Translations under genes and position numbers: made by a program
The notes under the pieces: model-generated
Database searches by the model: none
The model's input: the letters and a program-made list of their open reading frames with translations, nothing else
Told to the model about the DNA's origin: nothing
In this document: one piece after another, positions 45,449-54,565 of the stretch
Layout of the letters: every line of letters begins with the position of its first letter
How positions within the stretch are numbered: position 1 is the stretch's first letter
Assembly (NCBI RefSeq): GCF_947499695.1
Contig: NZ_CANMPQ010000002.1
Coordinates: 496,001 to 560,000, forward strand
Length of the DNA stretch: 64,000 nucleotides
DNA from: an uncultured Allomuricauda sp.
GTDB lineage: Bacteria > Bacteroidota > Bacteroidia > Flavobacteriales > Flavobacteriaceae
Direction: 5' to 3'

Positions 45449-46476
45449 TTTTCGAACCATTCACCAAGTACTTTTTCCAAATCGTGGAAAAAGAAGTTTT
45501 TCTCATCATTCATGGCAACAAAAAGCCCAGAGGAAAAGGTTTCATTAAGTGGAACGGTTACAACTTCGCAACCATCTGTTTCCAGTGTAGTAAGGTTTAC
45601 TGCTTTTATAAACGAATTATCCTTTCTTGAAAAAATATTGAATTGTCCTTTTTGCTGATCGGAAACGATGATAACTCCTTCTCCATTTGGAAAGCTGGCA
45701 ATAGCGATTCCTTCGATATCCTCAAGAAAGTGTTCTCCTCCAAAACATGAAATTTCACTATCTCCCATTTCTGGTTCAGCATGGTACTTTCTTATACAAA
45801 CACCTTCATCCGAATAATAAATCAACTCGTTTTCATCATCAATAGCGATGGCCTCAATTTCTTTTTGACCGCTAAAAGCCCCAAATTTTCGAACTAATTT
45901 GGAACTTACTCCAGTGCTGTCCGAACTCAATTTGTATTGATACAAATAACTACCATCTGGACCTGTTTTTCTTCCGACAACGGCATAGACTGATGAATCT
46001 TTCGGGGATTTATATAGACTTATTCCCATTGGCAACTTGTGTTCCAAATTGGTTTCATCCTCAAAAACTGGAAAACCTCCGTCATCCAGGGGTTGCATAT
46101 CTGGAACAGAAAACAGCCTTATTTGTTGTTTTTCACGCTCGGTAAAGGCTAGGATATCAACTGAAACTGAATCGTTCAGCTGAAACCCATATTCAACATC
46201 TACATTGTTGGGTCTTTGGATGTTTAAAATGGACTTATCCTGGAGAATCTTCCCATTCAAATCAAAGGCGTAGATGCCTCCGTTGGTTTCTTTGTCTGTT
46301 CCAAAAACGATGCTTTTTGAGGCATCAATGGGATTGACCCAAATTGCAGGGTCATCCGTGTCGTTAATGGTGGTTTCTGTTATTACATCAGGTTGAATAG
46401 GGGGCAGCGGACTTTTTTCGTTACAGGAAATGAATCCTATAATTAGTGCGAGCACAAAATAGTTGACGTTTTTCAT
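45445..46476 (-). CDS. Beta-propeller phytase lipoprotein
   Basis: 343 residues. The lipobox GFISC gives a lipidated Cys18. The remainder is a six-bladed beta-propeller phytase (3-phytase, BPP type): DDPAIWVNP near residue 40, the calcium and phosphate-site segment RPNNVDVEYGF, and EIEAIAIDDE and EDIEGIAIA further on. It releases phosphate from inositol phosphates, needs Ca2+, and is probably tethered to the outer membrane. A TonB receptor lies 60 bases upstream on the same strand. Phosphate starvation control is likely for such pairs, but I see no Pho box. Confidence 0.9.
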   Translation of the reverse strand: MKNVNYFVLALIIGFISCNEKSPLPPIQPDVITETTINDTDDPAIWVNPIDASKSIVFGTDKETNGGIYAFDLNGKILQDKSILNIQRPNNVDVEYGFQLNDSVSVDILAFTEREKQQIRLFSVPDMQPLDDGGFPVFEDETNLEHKLPMGISLYKSPKDSSVYAVVGRKTGPDGSYLYQYKLSSDSTGVSSKLVRKFGAFSGQKEIEAIAIDDENELIYYSDEGVCIRKYHAEPEMGDSEISCFGGEHFLEDIEGIAIASFPNGEGVIIVSDQQKGQFNIFSRKDNSFIKAVNLTTLETDGCEVVTVPLNETFSSGLFVAMNDEKNFFFHDLEKVLGEWFEN

Positions 46477-46536
46477 GGTTTTTGTTTACGACAAAAGCTG
46501 CCCTAAGGCAGCTTTAAAGACTGTAGGTTAATGGTT

Positions 46537-49350
46537 TTATTTTTTGAACAAATCATATTTCAATCCAAAAGTCAATCTTTTTTCATAAAACTCAACTTGT
46601 TGAGTTCGATTTGAAACACCTTGATAATAACGCAAGGGCTGGTTGGTTATATTGTTTAGATCTGCGTACAATCTGAGATTTTTGTTGATGGTAAACGAAG
46701 CGTTAAGATCTACAAAAAACTGCTTGTCATAATACCTGTCCTCAAAATCATTACCTCCCAACTCATCAATATAAGCATCAGAAAAATTGGTCGATAGACG
46801 AAGGCTAAACTTTTTATCGGTATAACCCAAGGAGGCGTTAAACATATTCGGGGCCGTACCAGGAAGGTCTACATCTTCCCTCGTCTCATCTCCGTTTCGG
46901 ATGCCATCTGTTGAGGATGTAAGAAGAGTATAATTCAGATATATGCTAAAGTTTTTGCCGAAGCCAGGAAGGAAATCCAATTGTCTCTGGAAAGCGACTT
47001 CAGCGCCGAAAATGGAAGCGCTATCACCATTTAATGGCTGAAATAAATCGAAACCAGTTGCGCTATCTTCTGATAAAGAAGTATAGATGAAGTCCTGGAT
47101 ATCTTTGTAAAAGACTCCACCAGAGATGATACCCACAGACTCAAAATAATGTTCGGCCACTAAGTCAAAATTCATGGAGCGAGTGGGGTCCAATTCGGCA
47201 TTTCCGGTTTCTACTTCCTCATCTTCATTGATTACATTTCTGAAGGGAACCAAATCTTGATAGTTGGGCCTCGCAATGGTGTTGGTCCAAGCAAAACGTA
47301 AGACTGTGTTATTCGAAGGGTCATACTTAAAATGAACACCGGGTAATACACTGGTATATGAACTTTCGTCACGGATTTCATTAAAACTTGCAAAATCTCC
47401 TTCATCATCAAAGATTACTTCATTCCCAAGGCTGTTTACCTTGGTGTTTTCAACGCGGATACCGGCAAGAACAGATAGTTTTTCGGACAATTTTTGATTG
47501 GCCATAATATAGCCGGCGTAAACTTTTTCATCTACATCGAAATTCCCAGCTAAAAACTCATCTTCAATAGCATTTGTGTCAAAGTTAGCGGTATTTGAGA
47601 AGTCGAGAGTTCCCAAAAATGCAGGATCTAAAAAGAACCCTGCAGCATACTGGCTTCCTGCTAAGAAGTCGTTCTTTGTGTAGTCTCTGGTGTCAACATC
47701 GGCCAAAGTTTCAAAACCATTGCCAATCGGTTCTGATTCAAAAAAGGTGTTGTCCCTTACCTTGTTTTTAGATTTAATTCTAGCTCCAAATTTTATGGTT
47801 CCTTCCCCGGCACCAAAAATATTTGAGGGCAATTCAAAATTCAAAAAGGCATTAAAATCTTCTTCTTCCGTAAATTGATTTTCCTCAGTGAATTCTCTCA
47901 ATTCAAAGCTGGACAATGTTGCATCGGATACATTGGTTGGTCTGAAAGAAGGGTATCTTGGATTGTCCAAATCGGCGTTTATACCAATGGCATCTCCAAT
48001 CTCATATTCAGCATAGCGCTCGTTTGGCCGTTCTTCGGAAGCTTTGGCATAGGATGCCATCCAATCCACTTTAAGGTTACCAAAAAGATGATTTCCTCCG
48101 AGACTATAGTTTTGCATACGTTGATCTTCCAATCTAGTATTTTTGATACGGCCACCTGGAATCCCTCCTTTGGTCTGTCTGCGAATCTCACCTTCATACC
48201 CAACAACATTCTCTGTTCCATCGGCAAATACGGGCTCAATACTTCTGAATCGTAGTCGAAACCTATTTTCCCGATCATCACGCCAATTGTACATGGTTTT
48301 TAGGAAAATTGTATTGTTGGCATCAAATACATAATCCATATTGGCGGAAAAACTTCTTCTGATTCGTTGAACCAGATAAGTTCTTATATCGGATTCCTCC
48401 ACAAATGGATTCACCTCAATATCTTCTTCGGTTAGTGGACTTTCCGCTTCATTGACCCATTCTGCTTCCACGTTGTCGGAACCAAAATCAACATTATTAT
48501 AGGACGTGGCCAACATCCAGCCAAATTTTCCATTTTTTGTTCGGTCTCCTAGCAAAAATCCCATATTATAAATGGGCTCATCGTTTATAAAACTTACTCC
48601 TGAACCCAAGGTAGTGGATAGACGAAAGCTTTGAGGTGAGGAACGTGTTATCAAATTCACAGAGCCTCCCAGTGCGTCGCCATCCATGTCTGGAGTAATG
48701 GCCTTGTTTACTTCAATGGTCTGAATCATATCCGATGGAATCAAATCCATTTGAATGTTTCGATTATCCCCTTCAGCGGATGGGATTCGACTGCCATTTA
48801 AGGTGACAGAGTTTAATTGGGGAGCAAGGCCTCGTACAATCACATTTCTTGCCTCACCTTGATCCACTTGCATGGTTATTCCAGGGATTCGTTTTACGGC
48901 ATCACCTATATTGGCATCGGGAAACTTTCCGATTTGATCAGTTGATACAACGTTGGTGATGTTTTGGTTTGTTTTTTGGGTATTGAGCGCCTTCGCTTGG
49001 CCGCTTAATCCATATGCCGAAACTTGGACTTCATTCAGCTCAACGCTCTCGGGATTCATGGTTATTGAAATCACGGCAGTTTCGTTGGCCGAAACAGTAA
49101 TAATTTGTTCCGTGGTTGCATACCCTAAATAGGATATTTGGATGGTGTGGCTTCCCTCAGGAATGTTCAGCAATGTAAATCTTCCATCAAAATCAGTGAT
49201 TGCCCCTTTCGACAATTCTGAAATTATAACATTGGCTCCCGGGACATAGATTCCGTTTTCATCGGAAATGGTTCCCTGTACATTACCAGTTTGAGCCATA
49301 AAAGAAACTGGTATAAAAATGAGGATAAAGAGGTTTAAATATTTTTTCAT
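46537..49350 (-). CDS. TonB-dependent receptor of the phytase locus
   Basis: About 937-residue outer-membrane receptor. The signal peptide (MKKYLNLFILIFIPVSFMAQ) is followed by a carboxypeptidase-like domain (GNVQGTISDENGIYVPGANV), then a plug with NARNVIVRGLAPQLNSVTLNG, and a barrel ending in GLKYDLFKK. An in-frame TTG lies 27 bases upstream (49377); ATG 49350 is preferred because it begins a normal signal peptide. It resembles receptors that sit beside beta-propeller phytases, so phytate breakdown products or chelated metals are likely cargo (inference). Confidence 0.9.
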   Translation of the reverse strand: MKKYLNLFILIFIPVSFMAQTGNVQGTISDENGIYVPGANVIISELSKGAITDFDGRFTLLNIPEGSHTIQISYLGYATTEQIITVSANETAVISITMNPESVELNEVQVSAYGLSGQAKALNTQKTNQNITNVVSTDQIGKFPDANIGDAVKRIPGITMQVDQGEARNVIVRGLAPQLNSVTLNGSRIPSAEGDNRNIQMDLIPSDMIQTIEVNKAITPDMDGDALGGSVNLITRSSPQSFRLSTTLGSGVSFINDEPIYNMGFLLGDRTKNGKFGWMLATSYNNVDFGSDNVEAEWVNEAESPLTEEDIEVNPFVEESDIRTYLVQRIRRSFSANMDYVFDANNTIFLKTMYNWRDDRENRFRLRFRSIEPVFADGTENVVGYEGEIRRQTKGGIPGGRIKNTRLEDQRMQNYSLGGNHLFGNLKVDWMASYAKASEERPNERYAEYEIGDAIGINADLDNPRYPSFRPTNVSDATLSSFELREFTEENQFTEEEDFNAFLNFELPSNIFGAGEGTIKFGARIKSKNKVRDNTFFESEPIGNGFETLADVDTRDYTKNDFLAGSQYAAGFFLDPAFLGTLDFSNTANFDTNAIEDEFLAGNFDVDEKVYAGYIMANQKLSEKLSVLAGIRVENTKVNSLGNEVIFDDEGDFASFNEIRDESSYTSVLPGVHFKYDPSNNTVLRFAWTNTIARPNYQDLVPFRNVINEDEEVETGNAELDPTRSMNFDLVAEHYFESVGIISGGVFYKDIQDFIYTSLSEDSATGFDLFQPLNGDSASIFGAEVAFQRQLDFLPGFGKNFSIYLNYTLLTSSTDGIRNGDETREDVDLPGTAPNMFNASLGYTDKKFSLRLSTNFSDAYIDELGGNDFEDRYYDKQFFVDLNASFTINKNLRLYADLNNITNQPLRYYQGVSNRTQQVEFYEKRLTFGLKYDLFKK

Positions 49351-49479
49351 TTCTAAGTGGTTGTTATTTGACCACAAAGAAATTGTTATATAAAAAAAAG
49401 GGGGTTAGATGATTTTTAAGATTATGTGATATTAAATGTAGTTTTCTGCGTTATTTAAGATGGCTTAACAATGAAGTAA

Positions 49480-49506
49480 CAAAAAACCCCCACTTTGCAG
49501 TGAGGG
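49480..49506 (-). terminator. Terminator of rplU-rpmA
   Basis: On the minus strand CCCTCACT and AGTGGGGG pair (one G-T) around a GCAA tetraloop, followed by six T. It lies 25 bases after the rpmA stop. Confidence 0.82.
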
Positions 49507-49530
49507 CTGTTTTATAGAAGTAATTTTATA

Positions 49531-49791
49531 CTATGCTTCAAAAGGCTCAATGGAAACAAATGATTTTCCACCGGCTTTCTTTTGAAACTTTACAAGACCA
49601 TCAACTTTAGCGTGTAAAGTATGATCTTTTCCCGCGTAAACATTTTCACCTGGATTGTGCTTTGTACCACGCTGTCTAACAATGATGTTTCCAGCTACAG
49701 CAGCCTGTCCACCAAAAATCTTAACGCCAAGGCGTTTCGATTCTGATTCTCTACCGTTTTTTGAACTACCTACACCTTTCTTATGTGCCAT
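49531..49791 (-). CDS. rpmA: 50S ribosomal protein L27
   Basis: 86 residues beginning [20 protein letters not shown], which is the canonical L27 N-terminus reaching towards the peptidyl-transferase centre, with GVKIFGGQ and [13 protein letters not shown]. There is no cleavable N-terminal extension. It follows rplU by 22 bases, as in most bacteria. Confidence 0.98.
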   Translation of the reverse strand: MAHKKGVGSSKNGRESESKRLGVKIFGGQAAVAGNIIVRQRGTKHNPGENVYAGKDHTLHAKVDGLVKFQKKAGGKSFVSIEPFEA

Positions 49792-49813
49792 GATATATAA
49801 ATTTTAGTTCGTT

Positions 49814-50359
49814 TTATTTGTTAAGAGCTTCAATAAGGTCTGCTTTCTTCATAGAAGAAATACCGGAAATACCTTTTGCTTTGGCCATTTCTTTCAATTC
49901 AGCTACTGTTTTTCCGCTCAAGTCTTCAACTGCTGCTTTTTTGGGAGCCGCTTTCTTTGGAGCTTCTTTTTTGGCAGGAGCCGCTTTTTTAGCTTCAGCA
50001 GCTGGCTTCTCGGCTTTTGCCTTTGCAGGAGCTGCTTTCTTAGCACCTTTAGCTACAATACCTTCAACAACAATCTCGGTTAAGGATTGTCTGTGACCGT
50101 TTTTAACTCTGTAACCTTTACGTCTTTTCTTTTTAAAGACGATTACTTTATCTCCTTTTAGGTGCTTAACAACTTTGGCTTCTACAGCCGCACCTTCTAT
50201 GACTGGGGCGCCGATGGTAACGTTTCCTCCGTCTTCCAAAAGAAGTACTTTGTCAAAAGTGACTTTTTTTCCTTCTTCTGTCTGTAAACGATGAACGTAC
50301 ACCTTCTGGTCTTTTGCAACTTTAAACTGCTGCCCTGCCATCTCTACAATTGCGTACAT
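49814..50359 (-). CDS. rplU: 50S ribosomal protein L21 with C-terminal Rho_N/SAP-like extension
   Basis: 181 residues; typical L21 has about 103. Residues 1-103 are a normal L21 core (MYAIVEMAGQQFKV, FKKKRRKGYRVKNGHRQ). An Ala/Lys/Pro-rich linker covers 104-143. Residues 144-181 form a helical module (TVAELKEMAKAKGI, MKKADLIEAL) like the Rho N-terminal or SAP fold, a nucleic-acid-binding helix pair. Extended L21 is known from other Bacteroidota. The upstream leader has a perfect promoter. Confidence 0.95.
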   Translation of the reverse strand: MYAIVEMAGQQFKVAKDQKVYVHRLQTEEGKKVTFDKVLLLEDGGNVTIGAPVIEGAAVEAKVVKHLKGDKVIVFKKKRRKGYRVKNGHRQSLTEIVVEGIVAKGAKKAAPAKAKAEKPAAEAKKAAPAKKEAPKKAAPKKAAVEDLSGKTVAELKEMAKAKGISGISSMKKADLIEALNK

Positions 50360-50409
50360 AATGCGTTAATTAAATTTATTATTGGTCGCTTTATTAAAAT
50401 AAGCGGGTG

Positions 50410-50439
50410 CAAATATACTGCTAATTCCTTAATGCACAA
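50410..50439 (-). promoter_or_regulatory. Promoter of rplU-rpmA
   Basis: On the minus strand: TTG (50437-50439), 19-base spacer, TATATTTG (50410-50417). This is a full match to the Bacteroidota -33/-7 pattern. The leader to the rplU start is about 45 bases and includes a 5-bp inverted repeat (CGCTT/AAGCG). Confidence 0.65.
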
Positions 50440-50463
50440 GCACAATCAAAGCTTTTCAAGGCA

Positions 50464-50910
50464 TTATTTTTTAGGATTGTTCGAAGTTTTAAAGAGTTGC
50501 ATGAATGATAATGTTAAAACCAAGGTTGTGGCAAATCCCATAATGGCCACTGTAAAGAACACAATCCCTTGAAAATTGTTGTAATCTTTGGCCCACACAT
50601 CTGAAAGCCGGTCCAAGAAACTTGAATCCAGTTCCGTCGCATAGAAAGCAAAGAAAATAGTGAACAATAAGGTGGCAACAAATCCTGTAGTTATGCCAGC
50701 CATAAAGCCTTTTCCATAATCAAAACCTTTTCCCATTCGCAGTTTGGTGTATTTAATGGTCTCGTAAATTCCAAGACCCGTGATTATACCATTGAACAGA
50801 CTATAAAAAACATTGGTATGCTTTCCCATAAGCGCCAAAATCAAAAAATACGCCATTAGAACAGCACTGGTAACAATGCCAAAACGGATTGGAAGGGATA
50901 AGTTTTTCAT
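50464..50910 (-). CDS. DUF4199 family membrane protein
   Basis: 148 residues with four hydrophobic helices (near 9-28, 33-50, 68-90 and 113-137) and a short polar C-terminus. The GMGKGFDYGKGFMAGITTGF-like stretch between helices 2 and 3 (RMGKGFDYGKGFMAGI) is typical of DUF4199. The family is common in Bacteroidota and uncharacterised. It stands alone between rplU and the M16 genes. Confidence 0.82.
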   Translation of the reverse strand: MKNLSLPIRFGIVTSAVLMAYFLILALMGKHTNVFYSLFNGIITGLGIYETIKYTKLRMGKGFDYGKGFMAGITTGFVATLLFTIFFAFYATELDSSFLDRLSDVWAKDYNNFQGIVFFTVAIMGFATTLVLTLSFMQLFKTSNNPKK

Positions 50911-51083
50911 TGCGCTAAAATTTTGGATGATGTTTAATTTACTGAATGTTGAGGAATTATGCTACAAATTCTTGTTAAAGACTTACCTTATAATCGACAG
51001 ATCTTTTATTTTTTGACCCTATTTAATGTAACATCAACTCTAATATTGATACTAATTTTAATTGTTAACTCATTATAAAACAT

Positions 51084-52412
51084 ATGACCATGAAAAGATT
51101 TCTACTATCTATACTTTTCATCATGGCTATGGGCCATTATACCAATGCCCAGGAAGTTGCCTTTGAAGAGTACGATTTGGACAACGGGCTCCATGTAATT
51201 TTACACCAGGACAATACTGCTCCTGTAGTAACCACAGCGGTTATGTACCATGTGGGCTCAAAGGATGAAGACCCTGAGAAGACGGGGTTTGCACATTTTT
51301 TCGAGCACTTATTATTTGAAGGCACCAAAAACATTAAGCGGGGGGAGTGGGATCAGATTGTGGCATCCAATGGAGGTAGCGGAAATGCAAATACCTTTTT
51401 AGATAGAACGTACTATTATGAGACATTTCCATCTAATAGCTTGGAAGTGGGACTTTGGTTGGAATCTGAGCGATTGTTACACCCAATTATCGGACAAGTA
51501 GGGGTGGATACTCAAAAAGAGGTAGTACAAGAAGAAAGAAGGCTTCGCGTAGATAATTCTCCCTATGGCGCTTTCTTTGAAGTTCTTTTGAAAAACCTTT
51601 ATAAAAAGCATCCATATCGATGGGGTGTTATAGGATCTCTTGACCATTTGGCAAGTGCAACCCTTGATGATTTTAAAAACTTCAACAAAACATATTATGT
51701 TCCCAACAATGGTGTTTTGGTGGTAGCGGGTGATATAGAGGTTGCCAAAACAAAGAAAATGATCTCAGACTATTTTGGACCAATTCCGCGGGGAGCTGAT
51801 ATCCAAAGGAACCAAGTGGATGAAGATCCAATTGTAAATACAATACAAACCAACTATTACGACCCCAACATTCAAATCCCGGCTATCTTATTGGCCTATA
51901 GAACTCCTGGTCAAGCAGAAAGAGATGCTTATGTAATTGATATGATCTCAACGTATTTAAGTGATGGAGAAAGCTCCAAGCTATATAAGAAGCTGGTAGA
52001 TGAGAAAAAAATCGCCCTGCAAATATTTTCAGTGCCGATTAGCGCAGAGGATTATAGCTCTTATGTTGTTGGTGGGCTTCCAGTTGGTGAAAATTCCATT
52101 CAGGATATCAAAAATGAAATTGACGCAGAGATTTTAAAAGTACAGACCGATTTAATTTCCGAAAAGGATTATCAAAAGCTTCAGAATAAATTTGAAAACA
52201 ACTTTGTAAACGCCAACAGCAGTATTTCGGGCATAGCCAACTCCCTGGCCGAAAACTATATGTTGCGCGACGATACGAACCTGATTAACACTGAAATTGA
52301 CATTTATCGCTCAATCACACGAGAGGAAATTAGAGAAGTGGCCAAAAAATACTTGAAAGTGAACCAAAGGGTGGAATTAGAATATTTACCAGAACAAAAA
52401 GAAGCTAATTAA
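51084..52412 (+). CDS. Active M16-family zinc peptidase subunit
   Basis: 442 residues with a signal peptide ending near YTNAQ (residue 23), so it acts in the periplasm. The inverted zinc motif HxxEH is at 71-75 (HFFEHLLFEG) and the third ligand Glu about 76 residues later in VVQEERRLR (about 151). Two halves with the M16 fold follow. The length fits a single-ring-half subunit that pairs with a second protein. The downstream gene, 1 base away, encodes such a partner. An ATG at 51090 (MKRFLL) is an equally good start. Confidence 0.92.
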   Translation: MTMKRFLLSILFIMAMGHYTNAQEVAFEEYDLDNGLHVILHQDNTAPVVTTAVMYHVGSKDEDPEKTGFAHFFEHLLFEGTKNIKRGEWDQIVASNGGSGNANTFLDRTYYYETFPSNSLEVGLWLESERLLHPIIGQVGVDTQKEVVQEERRLRVDNSPYGAFFEVLLKNLYKKHPYRWGVIGSLDHLASATLDDFKNFNKTYYVPNNGVLVVAGDIEVAKTKKMISDYFGPIPRGADIQRNQVDEDPIVNTIQTNYYDPNIQIPAILLAYRTPGQAERDAYVIDMISTYLSDGESSKLYKKLVDEKKIALQIFSVPISAEDYSSYVVGGLPVGENSIQDIKNEIDAEILKVQTDLISEKDYQKLQNKFENNFVNANSSISGIANSLAENYMLRDDTNLINTEIDIYRSITREEIREVAKKYLKVNQRVELEYLPEQKEAN

Positions 52413-52413
52413 G

Positions 52414-54486
52414 ATGAAAAAGTATATTATATTTTCCCTACTGTCACTTTTTATGGCAGTTTCACAAGCACAAATAGACAGAAGCAAACAACCTGAACCA
52501 GGACCTGCCCCGGAAATCAATCTGCAAGAACCAGCACGCTTTGAACTCAACAACGGACTCAAGGTGATGGTGGTTGAAAACCACAAACTCCCTAGAGTTT
52601 CCATTACCCTCACAATAGACAATCCTCCAATTTTACAAGGTCAGAAAGCAGGGGTAGCAGATTTAACCTCTGCGTTGTTGGGAAAGGGGTCAAAATCGAT
52701 TTCAAAGGATGATTTCTATGAAGAGGTCGACTTTTTGGGTGCCAATATCAGCTTTACGGACCAAAGTGCGTCAGCGAGCTCCCTTTCCAAGTACTTCCCC
52801 AGAATTCTGGAATTAATGGCAGATGCCGCATTAAATCCAAACTTTACTCAAGAAGAATTCGATAAAGAAAAGGATATCATATTAACCGGTATCAAATCTC
52901 AAGAAAAAGATGTTTCGGCTATTGCCACAAGAGTGCAATTGGCTTTGGCCTATGGGAAAGGTCATCCGTTTGGAGAAATTACCTCTGAAGAAACGGTAAA
53001 TAATGTCACTTTAGCGGATGTTGAAAAGCATTACCGCGACTACTTTGTTCCGGCCAATGCCTATTTGGTAATTATAGGGGACGTGGATTTTGCAAGTGCC
53101 CAGGAGTTGGTGACAACCCATTTCACACCTTGGTCCAAGGCAGTCCCTCCTTCCTTTAGCTATTCGCAACCAAAGGATGTGCAGTATACCCAAATTAATT
53201 TTGTAGATGTACCAAATGCCGTACAGTCGGAAGTTGTTGTGGAGAACATTACCAATCTTAAAATGAAGGATGAAGATTATTTAAATGCGCTTTTAGCCAA
53301 TCGAATTTTGGGTGGCGGCTCACAAGCCAGATTATTCAAGAATTTAAGGGAGGACAAAGGCTATACCTATGGTTCCTATTCTGGAATTCGAGATAATAAG
53401 TATAGCCCTATGCGTTTCAGCGCAGAGGCACAAGTTAGGAACGTGGTCACCGATAGTTCTGTGGTCGAAATTTTAAGCGAAATAGACAGGATTATTTCCC
53501 AGCCGGTTACCGAAGAAGAGTTAACCAATGCAAAGGCTAAATATGCAGGTAGCTTTGTTATGGCTCTTGAAAGCCCTTCAACAATTGCCAATTATGCATT
53601 AAATATTGAAACGGAAGGACTGTCCAAAGACTTTTATAAAACCTATTTGGAGCGCATTGAAGCAGTTACGGTAGAAGATGTTCAAAAAGCGGCCCAAAAG
53701 TACTTTTCCACAAAGAATGCTAGGGTTGTGGTTACAGGAAAGGGAAGTGAAGTATTGGAAAACCTTGAAAAAGTAAACTTCAATGGCAAAAAAATTCCGG
53801 TTTTATTTTATGATAAGCACGCAAGCAAGACCGAGAAACCAAATTATGATGCCGAGGTTCCAGAAGGCATTACTGTGGAATCCATCCTTCAGAAATATAT
53901 TATGGCCATTGGGGGTCAAGAGAAATTAGAAGGAGTTGAATCTTATGCAATGTCCGCCGAAGCCGAAATGCAAGGGATGAAATTGGAATTGGAGTTGAAA
54001 AAAACCACAAAGGACCAGTTTATGCAAGACGTGAAAGTGATGGGGAACTCCATGCAAAAACAAGTCTTGGATGGAGACAAAGGATATATGGTTGCTCAAG
54101 GACAGCGTAAAGACCTTTCTGCAGAGGAGATTGAGCGCATAAAAGAGGAATCTGCTGCTTTTCCAGAACTTAATTATTTGGCGGCCGGAAATATTACCCT
54201 AGACGGTGTTGAGGCAGTTGGGGATAAAAAGGCCTATAAATTAAAGATCACTGATAAAAAATCGGCGTTTTACGACATAGAAACGGGATTAAAACTTCAG
54301 GAAATAAGTATTGAGGAGGTGCAAGGTCAGCAGATGAACAATACGGTTGGACTGGATGATTATCAGGAAGTATCGGGCATTAAGTTCCCATTTAAGCTTA
54401 CCCAAACCATGGGACCACAGAGCTTTGAATTTGTAGTAAAAGAAATTAAAGTTAACGAAGGAGTTAGTCCTTCAGACTTTGAATAA
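52414..54486 (+). CDS. Non-catalytic M16-family partner with LolA-like C-terminal domain
   Basis: 690 residues. The signal peptide ends near SQAQ (residue 20). An M16 domain covers about 35-470; at the place of HxxEH it has GVADLTSALL, so no zinc site. The substrate-clamping RxxxxGYTY-type motif is present (LREDKGYTYGSYS near residue 310). Residues about 490-690 form an extra beta-rich domain resembling LolA/outer-membrane lipoprotein-sorting domains (AIGGQEKLEGVESYAM). It probably forms a heterodimer with the active subunit encoded 1 base upstream, like mitochondrial processing peptidase. Confidence 0.88.
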   Translation: MKKYIIFSLLSLFMAVSQAQIDRSKQPEPGPAPEINLQEPARFELNNGLKVMVVENHKLPRVSITLTIDNPPILQGQKAGVADLTSALLGKGSKSISKDDFYEEVDFLGANISFTDQSASASSLSKYFPRILELMADAALNPNFTQEEFDKEKDIILTGIKSQEKDVSAIATRVQLALAYGKGHPFGEITSEETVNNVTLADVEKHYRDYFVPANAYLVIIGDVDFASAQELVTTHFTPWSKAVPPSFSYSQPKDVQYTQINFVDVPNAVQSEVVVENITNLKMKDEDYLNALLANRILGGGSQARLFKNLREDKGYTYGSYSGIRDNKYSPMRFSAEAQVRNVVTDSSVVEILSEIDRIISQPVTEEELTNAKAKYAGSFVMALESPSTIANYALNIETEGLSKDFYKTYLERIEAVTVEDVQKAAQKYFSTKNARVVVTGKGSEVLENLEKVNFNGKKIPVLFYDKHASKTEKPNYDAEVPEGITVESILQKYIMAIGGQEKLEGVESYAMSAEAEMQGMKLELELKKTTKDQFMQDVKVMGNSMQKQVLDGDKGYMVAQGQRKDLSAEEIERIKEESAAFPELNYLAAGNITLDGVEAVGDKKAYKLKITDKKSAFYDIETGLKLQEISIEEVQGQQMNNTVGLDDYQEVSGIKFPFKLTQTMGPQSFEFVVKEIKVNEGVSPSDFE

Positions 54487-54510
54487 AGAGAGACCAAAAT
54501 AAGTACTAAG

Positions 54511-54545
54511 AAAGGCTTTCTTTAAAGAAAGCCTTTTTATTTTTG
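54511..54545 (+). terminator. Terminator of the M16 pair, fused to the next promoter
   Basis: AAAGGCTTTCTT and AAGAAAGCCTTT form a long stem, followed by TTTATTTTTG. The tail of the T tract also contains TATTTTTG at 54538-54545, a -7 box for the next gene, whose TTG start is 20 bases on. Confidence 0.85.
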
Positions 54546-54565
54546 CAATCGAAATCAAAAGTTAA

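Noticed and set aside
47875-48281. Open frames on both strands inside the phytase-locus receptor
   Set aside because: They overlap a continuous 937-residue receptor frame with all expected domains.
41375-49350. Polysaccharide utilisation locus
   Set aside because: Two TonB receptors are present but no SusD-like lipoprotein and no clear glycoside hydrolase between them.
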